Source: Thermocrinis sp. (lineage in GTDB: Bacteria > Aquificota > Aquificia > Aquificales > Aquificaceae). Taken from it: a DNA stretch of 7,257 nt. The notes below the pieces were generated by a model. It was not told the origin of the DNA. It did no database searches and saw only the letters and a list, made by a program, of their open reading frames with translations. The DNA lies in NCBI GenBank assembly GCA_009903855.1, contig WYEK01000034.1, positions 1 to 7,257 on the forward strand, written 5' to 3'. Shown one piece after another: positions 1 through 4,669 of the stretch (its first letter is position 1; each line of letters begins with the position of its first letter). The position numbers and the translations under genes are program-made.

Positions 1-819
1 GCTCAGTATATCCTCTGTTTTTCCTTGGCTCTTTTTAACTGTCAAAAGCCTTAGGGTGTAATTGACTAAGGTTGCAAGGATGACAAGAGGATGGATGCCC
101 ACTCTGAAGAGGGAAGAAAGGCTCAAAAGGGACTTTTCTAAATCTTTGCTAAAAAAGGCATCCAAAAAGTCAAACAGGTCGCTCTCCTTTTGGGTGATGC
201 ATACCTTTTTAACATCTTCAAGGGTGATCTCCCTTTCTGCGTACAGGATCAGCTTTTCCACCTCTCCCCTTAAAAACAGAAGGTCGTCGCCTGCTATTTC
301 AAGGAGATAATCGAGGGCTTTTTCTTCTATCTTCTTCCCAGCCTTTTCCACTTTGTTTTTTACCATCTCCCTCACCTTTCTCTTGTCTAACTTTTTTGCC
401 TCCAAGAAATCTCCCAGCTCCAACAGGGTTTTGTAGGGTTCCTTCTGAAGGGCGGATTTATCCAGCTTGTCCTTTAGGACTATAAAAACCGCCTTTGTTT
501 TCATCCGGTTGGCTAAGCTCCTGATTAGCTTTGGGTCCTTCAGCTTTTTTAAGAGCTGTTCTCCCTCCTTTACCAATATCAGCTCCCTTTGGCTTTTGGT
601 GAAGAGACCGCTTTCGCCCAGAAGACTGAGAAAGCCCTGAAGGTCCAGCTCAGACCCCCAAAGGACCCTCAAGGGTGCCAATTCGGAAAGCTTTTCCACA
701 AAAACTGAGAGCAGGTAATCTTCCTCAGAGTATATCAGGTTAAAGGGCTTGATCTTTTCTAACTTTAGCCCTTTTTGATACTCCAAAATGTTCAGAGGCT
801 GTTTTAAAAAATCCCTCAT
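1..819 (-). CDS. holA: DNA polymerase III subunit delta (HolA), 3' end outside window
   Basis: The minus strand is open from ATG 819-817 to the window edge (273 codons), so the C-terminus is missing; the family is usually about 320-350 residues. The product is the delta subunit of the clamp loader, which opens the beta sliding clamp during replication. Recognition rests on overall similarity to the Aquifex-type delta protein: an N-terminal block ILEYQKG...FNLIYSEEDYLL (residues 11-37), then VFIVLKD, a helical domain with ALDYLLEIAGDDLLFLRGEVEKL, and the FRVGIHPLVILATL region typical of delta domain III. The start is unusual. Residues 1-8 (MRDFLKQP), and the first base of codon 9, are encoded by the end of a mobile element; the native start was probably codon 9, now CTG (Leu), giving MNILEYQKG. 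The new ATG overlaps the tnpB stop by 4 bp and has no good Shine-Dalgarno, so expression probably depends on coupling to tnpB. Function is fairly sure, start site less so. Confidence 0.9.
   Translation of the reverse strand, partial: MRDFLKQPLNILEYQKGLKLEKIKPFNLIYSEEDYLLSVFVEKLSELAPLRVLWGSELDLQGFLSLLGESGLFTKSQRELILVKEGEQLLKKLKDPKLIRSLANRMKTKAVFIVLKDKLDKSALQKEPYKTLLELGDFLEAKKLDKRKVREMVKNKVEKAGKKIEEKALDYLLEIAGDDLLFLRGEVEKLILYAEREITLEDVKKVCITQKESDLFDFLDAFFSKDLEKSLLSLSSLFRVGIHPLVILATLVNYTLRLLTVKKSQGKTEDILS
786..794. repeat. Target-site duplication, left copy (AAATGTTCA)
   Basis: This 9-bp sequence lies directly outside the left inverted repeat and is identical to 2603-2611. On the minus strand it reads TGAACATTT and encodes part of the early holA codons (CTG AAC ATT TTG). 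The duplication is exact and stops exactly at both element ends. Confidence 0.92.
795..819. repeat. Left terminal inverted repeat of the element
   Basis: The plus strand begins GAGGCTGTTTTAAAAAAT. Compared with the right end read inward (GAGGCTGTTCTAAAAAT), the first 16 bases match at 15, followed by a one-base indel. With the inner bases up to the ATG (CAT on plus, 817-819), about 20 of 25 positions match. Read outward this end supplies the holA start: ATG AGG GAT TTT TTA AAA CAG CCT C. The extra A/T relative to the right end keeps that frame open. Confidence 0.88.
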
Positions 820-1045
820 CGGGACGTCCCCCCAGCCTCTAAGGGAACTAACCCTTTAGAATACCTCACCCTATCCCACACCCCTTCCACCAACAATGGC
901 TTCAGAGGAGAAAGGTCTCTTGGTAAGACCTTTCCAAGAATAGGGAAGAGGAGGGCTACCTTCAGAACTTGCCAAGCTACAGAAGAGGCAAAGTTGCCTC
1001 TCCCCTGCTTGGGATTCCTTCCATAGGCTCCCTCACAGGAGCTTG
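795..1045 (-). ncRNA. Possible guide-RNA (omega/reRNA) scaffold in the tnpB 3' end
   Basis: Known TnpB guide RNAs overlap the 3' end of tnpB, run to the element end and take their guide from flanking DNA. This region has a matching series of hairpins: GCTCC/GGAGC at 1027-1042; an 18-nt near-palindrome AGAGGCAA-AG-TTGCCTCT at 984-1001; a perfect 9-bp stem GAAAGGTCT/AGACCTTTC with a 7-nt loop at 910-934; TCTAAGGG/CCCTT(T)AGA with a 6-nt loop at 838-860; and the palindrome GGGACGTCCC at 821-830. All lie in the part of the gene encoding a tail with no recognised domain. The guide would begin at 794 (TGAACATTTTGGAGTA). The hairpins are seen directly; the RNA and its role are inference. Confidence 0.4.
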
Positions 1046-2375
1046 ACTCGCTCTGAAGGCTTTGTATGAGATTAACTAAAATGTTCTTTCCATTTTCTAC
1101 ACTCTTTAGTTCGCTTCTTAGTGCGTTTCTCTTGTATTCGTTGCTTTCCTTCTCTATAAGTTCTCTAAGGTCCTTTTCTCTCTCTTCATACCTTTTCAGT
1201 GCAAACTCCAAATATGCCTTGTCCTTTAGTAGTCTTTCGTAATTTTCAGGCACGTCCTCTTTAAAGCCCAGTGCCCTCCTCCCTATCACATAAGCACCAG
1301 CTATGTCTTTGTCTATGTTTAACTGTGGCGCATACTTTAGCATGCCTATAACTGAGGTGTAGGCGGGATTTACCTCTATTACTCCCACTCCCTTTAACAT
1401 TGCTACTCTCTTTAACTTTTGCAGGAGCTTTTTGGCATTCCAGTGGTGAAGTATTTTTCTTAACTCAGCTTTCCCATCTCCACGCATTCCTTTTTTGAGT
1501 TTCTTTAGGTTCTCTATTGCTATAGCTTTACCTTTCTGAATTGCCAAATCCACTATCTTGTTGGCTAATATCCACTCTTGATGGTCTTTGGCATTTTTAG
1601 AAAGTCCTAAAAGATGATGCAAGCTAATAGCTTGATAGCTTAACAGTTCTCCAGTCTTTGAAACTTCTGCTATGGCTAAATGAATTGGTGATGCATTTGT
1701 GTCTATAGCTATTACTCCACTTTCTTTGGTGTATTTCACTTCAGGCGTTGGGATTTCAAAGGATACACTTCCATAAATTTCTCCATCTCTCAGTTTTAAC
1801 TCCACCGTGTAAGGAAAGTAGTTTTTCGTTTGCCAGCTTTCTAAAAGCATAGCCATAAAGGTGAGCCACTTATCTTTACTGTTACTTGGTTCTCTTAAAA
1901 CTTTGGCGTAAATAAACTCTCTATTTCCTGTGGTAATTCTTAGATGCAACCGTCCTTCTTTATCTTCAAATCTTGTTAATCTATTTCCTTTGTCTGCTTT
2001 TGAACCAATGCTTATAAGTGTTCCTTGTCTTAATTCTCTCCACTGCTTTTTAAGTCTTTCTCTCGTCTTTCCTATAAGGTGATTTTTACAAAGCTTTTCA
2101 AAAAGTCTTTTGCCTCCAAATACCACTGGTTTATCTGTGGGATATTGCTTAGCTTTGTATATGGCTGAATCAATGTATCTGGTAGGTAGGTCAGGGAATA
2201 ACTGTCTTAGTCTTTGGTATATTTGAGCATGTGGATTTTTTGTTTTCTCTTTTTCCAACTCTTTTAGCATGTTGTATGCTACACGAATGGCAGAAGATTG
2301 CTTACGCATAAGCTTTATGAGTTTTTCTTTGTCTTCCTTTTTTAGTTCAAGCTTAAACTGTAGGCTAATAAACAT
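816..2375 (-). CDS. tnpB: TnpB/OrfB-like RuvC nuclease (transposon accessory protein), no zinc ribbon
   Basis: This 519-residue protein (520 if an adjacent TTG at 2378 is the start) belongs to the IS605 OrfB/TnpB superfamily, RNA-guided RuvC-like nucleases that help transposons persist. Numbering from the TTG, RuvC-I is GVIAIDTN (Asp226), RuvC-II is AIAIENLKKL (Glu289), and RuvC-III may be NIDKDIAGAYVIGRR (Asp356 or Asp358). The block VNPAYTSVIGMLKYAP (336-351) occupies the place where canonical TnpB has its CxxC zinc ribbon; the only cysteines are Cys97 and Cys448, so the ribbon is absent. This matches the 'TnpB-related' subgroup rather than the ISDra2 type. A charged, probably coiled-coil stretch (375-435) is followed by a tail (445-520) whose DNA is full of hairpins. 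The gene lies in an element with inverted repeats and a 9-bp duplication, unlike IS605. Its stop overlaps the holA start. No TnpA or DDE transposase accompanies it. Activity is unproven. Confidence 0.88.
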   Translation of the reverse strand: MFISLQFKLELKKEDKEKLIKLMRKQSSAIRVAYNMLKELEKEKTKNPHAQIYQRLRQLFPDLPTRYIDSAIYKAKQYPTDKPVVFGGKRLFEKLCKNHLIGKTRERLKKQWRELRQGTLISIGSKADKGNRLTRFEDKEGRLHLRITTGNREFIYAKVLREPSNSKDKWLTFMAMLLESWQTKNYFPYTVELKLRDGEIYGSVSFEIPTPEVKYTKESGVIAIDTNASPIHLAIAEVSKTGELLSYQAISLHHLLGLSKNAKDHQEWILANKIVDLAIQKGKAIAIENLKKLKKGMRGDGKAELRKILHHWNAKKLLQKLKRVAMLKGVGVIEVNPAYTSVIGMLKYAPQLNIDKDIAGAYVIGRRALGFKEDVPENYERLLKDKAYLEFALKRYEEREKDLRELIEKESNEYKRNALRSELKSVENGKNILVNLIQSLQSESSSCEGAYGRNPKQGRGNFASSVAWQVLKVALLFPILGKVLPRDLSPLKPLLVEGVWDRVRYSKGLVPLEAGGTSR

Positions 2376-2384
2376 CAAAATTAG

Positions 2385-2413
2385 ATTTTAGCCATAAAAC
2401 CCTTGTGTGTCAA
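2385..2413 (-). promoter_or_regulatory. Strong sigma70-type promoter for tnpB
   Basis: On the minus strand TTGACA (2413-2408, perfect -35) is followed after 17 bp by TAAAAT (2390-2385, five of six consensus bases). The -10 box ends 9 nt before the ATG at 2375, so transcription would start at or within a few bases of the start codon, giving a leaderless mRNA. The promoter is inside the element and would also drive holA downstream, since no terminator is visible between them. Confidence 0.75.
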
Positions 2414-2421
2414 TGGGGTTG

Positions 2422-2439
2422 TGAAGCTGTTCTAAAAAT
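2422..2439 (+). repeat. Internal third copy of the terminal repeat
   Basis: TGAAGCTGTTCTAAAAAT matches 17 of 18 bases of the right end read on the minus strand (TGAGGCTGTTCTAAAAAT, 2603-2586). It is in the same orientation as the left end. Together with the right end it frames an inverted, MITE-like unit of about 180 bp with no coding potential. It ends 8 bp before the tnpB -35 box, so tnpB together with its promoter lies between two direct copies of the repeat. Confidence 0.85.
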
Positions 2440-2578
2440 AATGCTTTAGAGGGAGGACTTAGCAAGAAAAGCATCTTTTGCTTGTGCTATTCTTTGGAAC
2501 TTCTGGGTGCTTGCAACTTATTTATTTATTTTTGTTATTTTTGTTTGGTATCCTGCACTATAGCTACGCTTAAGGGCT
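2440..2578. other. Non-coding subterminal region of the element
   Basis: No gene is visible. The stretch is AT-rich with a TTAT-rich run near 2518-2549. It contains an imperfect hairpin at about 2462-2484 (CAAGAAAAG-CAT-CTTTTGCTTG) and a short inverted pair ATAGC/GCTAT close to the right end. It lies between two facing copies of the terminal repeat and resembles the inside of a miniature inverted-repeat element. It could hold transposase-binding sites, but nothing proves this. Confidence 0.5.
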
Positions 2579-2602
2579 ATGGTAGATTTTTAGAACAGCC
2601 TC
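2579..2602. repeat. Right terminal inverted repeat of the element
   Basis: The minus strand begins GAGGCTGTTCTAAAAAT at 2602 and mirrors the left end. Read outward on the plus strand it also has an ATG at the equivalent place (2579), but that frame meets TAG after four codons (ATG GTA GAT TTT TAG), because it lacks the extra base present at the left end. Confidence 0.88.
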
Positions 2603-2611
2603 AAATGTTCA
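2603..2611. repeat. Target-site duplication, right copy (AAATGTTCA)
   Basis: Identical to 786-794 and directly outside the right inverted repeat. On the minus strand it begins with TGA, the mtnA stop codon, so the duplication preserved the mtnA stop while its other copy stayed with holA. Confidence 0.92.
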
Positions 2612-3562
2612 TGATGGTTTCCAGATTCCCTTTTCTGTAATTATAGCAGTGATGTTCTCCGCGGGAGTTATATCAAAGGCTAAGTGGAGGGCAGGAGATT
2701 CTTTGGGCGCAAACTGGCAGTTTTTGAAGGCTTTAACCTCCTCCTCGGAGCGTTCCTCTATGGGTATATCCTCTCCCCTCTCTATGTTTGGGTCTATGGT
2801 GGAGCTGGGTGCTACCACATAGAAGGGTATGCCATGGACCTTTGCCAAGACGGAGAGGGCATACGTGCCTATTTTGTTTGCCACGTCTCCCCTTTTTGTG
2901 ATCCTGTCCGCACCTACGATCACGCAATCCACAAGCCCCTTCTTCATCAAAAAGCCTGCGGTGGAGTCGGTGATTATCTTGTGAGGAATGTTTTCTTTGC
3001 TGAGTTCCCACGCGGTGAGTCTTGAGCCCTGAAGGTAAGGTCTTGTTTCGTCTACCCAGACAAAGATGGATTTGTTGGAATAGTGGGCTTCTCTTATGAC
3101 TCCAAGGGCGGTGCCATATCCGGCGGTTGCCAAGGCTCCCGTGTTGCAGTGGGTAAGAATTCTGGCATTCTTTGGAATGAGTTCGTTTCCTATCTGTGCC
3201 ATCTTTTTGTTGGCTAAGTAGTCCTCTTCTTCAATAGCCCTGGCGGTTGCCTCCAGGTCCTCTCCTCTCTCGTAGGCTTCCATCATCCTATTTAGGGCAT
3301 AAAAGAGATTGTAAGCGGTGGGTCTTGTGTTTTTTAGCGTCTCATAGACTACCTTTGGGTCTTCTCCCTTCCTAACTCCCATCAAAAACCCATAAGCAGC
3401 CACACAACCGATGGCAGGTGCCCCCCTCACCATCATATCCTTTATAGCTTGTGCGGTCTGAAGGTGGTCCTCCAAAACTACCCACTCTTCTACTTCTGGA
3501 AGCTTTCTTTGGTCAAGGAGCAAAAGCTTGCCAGACTCCCACCGAAAGGCTTTTATTTCCAT
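2609..3562 (-). CDS. mtnA: S-methyl-5-thioribose-1-phosphate isomerase
   Basis: The protein (317 aa) converts methylthioribose-1-phosphate to methylthioribulose-1-phosphate in the cytoplasmic methionine salvage pathway. It has the family marks in order: MMVRGAPAIGCVAAYG (43-58), the catalytic-cysteine motif ILTHCNTGALAT (Cys139), DETRPYLQGSRLTAWEL (171-187), ITDSTAGFLM, and the catalytic-aspartate motif VGADRITKRGDVANKIGT (Asp219), ending in ITAIITEKGIWKPS. It belongs to the eIF2B-like fold and could in principle be a related ribose-1,5-bisphosphate isomerase, but the Cys and Asp motifs fit MtnA. The C-terminus is a little shorter than in many relatives, ending right after the conserved ITEKG block. 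Its TGA stop lies inside the 9-bp duplication; before insertion it overlapped the native holA ATG. The start lies 13 nt after the tmRNA 3' end with no Shine-Dalgarno; TAAAAT at 3574-3569 could be a -10 box for a leaderless transcript. Confidence 0.93.
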   Translation of the reverse strand: MEIKAFRWESGKLLLLDQRKLPEVEEWVVLEDHLQTAQAIKDMMVRGAPAIGCVAAYGFLMGVRKGEDPKVVYETLKNTRPTAYNLFYALNRMMEAYERGEDLEATARAIEEEDYLANKKMAQIGNELIPKNARILTHCNTGALATAGYGTALGVIREAHYSNKSIFVWVDETRPYLQGSRLTAWELSKENIPHKIITDSTAGFLMKKGLVDCVIVGADRITKRGDVANKIGTYALSVLAKVHGIPFYVVAPSSTIDPNIERGEDIPIEERSEEEVKAFKNCQFAPKESPALHLAFDITPAENITAIITEKGIWKPS

Positions 3563-3575
3563 GAGAATATTTTAA

Positions 3576-3917
3576 TGGTGGAGGCGGAGGGAATCGAACC
3601 CTCGTCCGAGGTTCGCCCGGCTGTTAGGGCTTCTACAGGCTTAGCCAGTGCTTTCCTTTAACCATCCCCCGCCCACTGGCAAGCAAAGGGATGGCGAGGC
3701 GTGTGCCCTTTCGGAGGGAGGACCACGCCAATCCTTCCCTCCTAGCGGGTGTCTATGAACCCATCTGACAGCCCACCCGCCAAGCCATCAGTGGGCCGCT
3801 GCGGATATTAGGCAGCGAGAGCGAGTTCGCGCTCGGGAAGTGTTTTGAGTGGCTGTTAAGGTTGCCACCCTGCCTGCTTCCCTAAGCCTGCGAACCCCGT
3901 CGAAACCGTTCGCCCCC
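3576..3917 (-). ncRNA. ssrA: Transfer-messenger RNA (tmRNA)
   Basis: The 342-nt RNA rescues stalled ribosomes and adds a degradation tag to unfinished proteins. The 5' end GGGGGCG (3917-3911) pairs with the 3' acceptor strand CGCCTCC, followed by discriminator A and an encoded CCA at 3578-3576. The third pair is G-U, the identity element for alanyl-tRNA synthetase. The T arm GAGGGTTCGATTCCCTC precedes the acceptor strand, and the 5' part carries the tRNA-like GGTTTCGACGGGG. A tag reading frame ends ...ERELALAA-TAA at 3808. GC-rich complementary stretches between the tag and the 3' part are consistent with the usual pseudoknots. A 5' leader of roughly 10 nt would need RNase P trimming. mtnA starts 13 nt downstream with no terminator, so the two may share a primary transcript. 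Confidence 0.95.
3808..3840 (-). other. tmRNA tag-peptide reading frame
   Basis: In the frame ending at TAA 3810-3808 the codons from 3840 give LPERELALAA, ten residues. This resembles the Aquifex tag APEAELALAA as I remember it, differing at two positions. The stop and the ELALAA end are clear. The resume codon is not: this alignment would put it at CTT rather than the usual GCN type, and ACA just upstream (3843-3841) is another possibility. Confidence 0.65.
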
Positions 3918-3932
3918 TTAGGGATATATATA

Positions 3933-3960
3933 AATATAACACTTCGCCAAAATCTGACAA
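3933..3960 (-). promoter_or_regulatory. Likely ssrA promoter
   Basis: On the minus strand TTGTCA (3960-3955) is followed after 16 bp by TATATT (3938-3933), each matching five of six consensus bases. Transcription would begin near 3926, leaving about 9 nt before the mature tmRNA end at 3917. The long AT-rich tract (3924-3938) gives other possible -10 registers closer to the gene. Confidence 0.5.
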
Positions 3961-3982
3961 GTCACTATGTTTGGCATATTTT
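3954..3982 (+). promoter_or_regulatory. Likely promoter of the iron-sulfur subunit gene
   Basis: CTGACA (3954-3959) and TATTTT (3977-3982) are 17 bp apart, and the -10 box ends 9 nt before the ATG at 3992, implying a very short or absent leader. No Shine-Dalgarno is visible. The -35 box overlaps, on the opposite strand, the -35 proposed for ssrA. Confidence 0.45.
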
Positions 3983-3991
3983 ATTTAGATT

Positions 3992-4669
3992 ATGCAGTTG
4001 AGGTTGAAAATCAGAAGGGAGCAGGACGGCAGAGTTTGGTATCAGTCCTTTGAAGTGCCCTACGAGGAGGGAATGACGTTCCTCTCTGCCCTGCAAAAGA
4101 TTAAGGAAGACCAAGATGAGACTCTGAGTTTTAGGCACTTTTGCAGGGCGGGAATATGTGGGACGTGTGCTATATACATAAACCACTTTCCAAAGCTTGC
4201 CTGCAAAGAGCAGGTGCTTCCCTATGTGCTCAGCGGACAGGAGGTACTCATTGAACCCCTCAAAAACTTTAAAGTGATCAGGGATTTGGTGGTGGATCAT
4301 GAGGTGATCCCTCAAAAGCTCAAAGAGCTCTCCCTCTGGATAAAGGGCAGTCAAAAAGAAGTCCGAATAGACCCTCAACTGAGCAAGAGTATAGAAAGCT
4401 CCGCAGACTGCATCTTGTGCCTTGCCTGTCAGTCTTACTGTCCCCAGATTTTAGAAAGTGCCTACGCAGGTCCCCTCTTTTTTGCCAAGTTTTACAGGTT
4501 CCTTTTGGACCCAAGGGATAGCGAAAACAAAAAACGCTTACATCAAGCCCTTGAAGGAAGGCTGTATCACTGCCTATCCTGTAATAAGTGCAACAACGTA
4601 TGTCCAAAAGAGGTAGAACCTGCCACCTTGATAAGGAGGCTCATGCTGGTGGATGTTCAGGCTACTTAA
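3992..4669 (+). CDS. Succinate dehydrogenase/fumarate reductase iron-sulfur subunit
   Basis: The 225-residue protein passes electrons between the flavin subunit and quinone or another partner. An N-terminal plant-type ferredoxin domain has the 2Fe-2S ligands FCRAGICGTC...LAC (Cys51, 56, 59, 71). The C-terminal helical domain has CILCLACQSYCP (Cys140, 143, 146, 150) and CLSCNKCNNVCP (Cys194, 197, 200, 204). Standard SdhB/FrdB has CxxxxxCxxxCP in the second motif; here Cys197 is extra, so the usual 3Fe-4S centre may be 4Fe-4S, as reported for archaeal-type enzymes. Flavin and anchor subunits are not adjacent, so sdhB and frdB cannot be told apart; Aquificales run a reductive TCA cycle, which favours fumarate reduction. 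The length is a little below the usual 230-250. The gene is first on the plus strand and overlaps flgA by 17 bp. ATG 3992 is chosen because it sits just before the conserved beta strand QLRLKIRR. Confidence 0.92.
   Translation: MQLRLKIRREQDGRVWYQSFEVPYEEGMTFLSALQKIKEDQDETLSFRHFCRAGICGTCAIYINHFPKLACKEQVLPYVLSGQEVLIEPLKNFKVIRDLVVDHEVIPQKLKELSLWIKGSQKEVRIDPQLSKSIESSADCILCLACQSYCPQILESAYAGPLFFAKFYRFLLDPRDSENKKRLHQALEGRLYHCLSCNKCNNVCPKEVEPATLIRRLMLVDVQAT
4633..4639 (+). promoter_or_regulatory. Ribosome binding site for flgA
   Basis: AAGGAGG lies inside the end of the iron-sulfur gene, 13 nt before the flgA ATG at 4653. This is the only clear Shine-Dalgarno noticed in front of a gene in the window. 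The spacing is longer than usual; the nearer ATG at 4643 is in the upstream gene's own frame and so cannot start flgA. Confidence 0.45.

Larger units (their letters stand above)
795..2602 (-). mobile_element. 1808-bp insertion element with inverted ends and 9-bp target duplication, carrying tnpB only
   Basis: Both ends read inward as GAGGCTGTT(T/C)TAAAAA and are flanked by identical 9-bp direct repeats AAATGTTCA. Removing the element plus one repeat restores an uninterrupted mtnA-holA junction with a 4-bp ATGA stop/start overlap, which independently supports the boundaries. Short inverted repeats and a fixed 9-bp duplication are typical of DDE transposases (IS4, IS256 and similar families), not of IS200/IS605 or IS607, where TnpB normally lives. 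The only gene inside is the tnpB-like one; no DDE transposase, HUH TnpA or serine recombinase is present, so the unit must be moved in trans or is immobile. The middle of the element appears more AT-rich than the flanking genes. The repeat copies are still perfect, suggesting a fairly recent insertion. I cannot assign an IS family from the termini alone. Confidence 0.9.

Noticed and set aside
62..310. Plus-strand open frame of 82 codons
   Set aside because: Antisense to the clearly conserved holA frame, with no recognisable domain; a shadow.
821..830. GGGACGTCCC palindrome as an intrinsic terminator between tnpB and holA
   Set aside because: A 10-bp palindrome leaves no loop of useful size, and no T run follows directly on the minus strand; the T-rich stretch further on belongs to the terminal repeat.
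855..867. TTTAGAATACCTC as a fourth copy of the terminal repeat
   Set aside because: It resembles the outward repeat TTTAGAACAGCCTC only with a gap and substitutions, and codes for RYSK in the tnpB tail; chance is likely enough.
816..2378. Ordinary IS200/IS605 copy
   Set aside because: No tnpA is present, and the unit has inverted repeats and a 9-bp duplication, which that family does not make.
2422..2602. The 180-bp unit as an independently inserted MITE with its own duplication
   Set aside because: The 9 bp left of 2423 do not match AAATGTTCA, so it has no target duplication of its own; the duplication fits only the full 795-2602 unit.
2684..3025. Plus-strand open frame of 113 codons
   Set aside because: Antisense to mtnA over its conserved Asp motif; no independent support.
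3449..3661. Plus-strand open frame of 70 codons ending ...EGIEPSSEVRPAVRAST
   Set aside because: It runs antisense to mtnA and the tmRNA 3' end; the EGIEPSS string is the well-known false translation of a tRNA-like T arm and acceptor stem.
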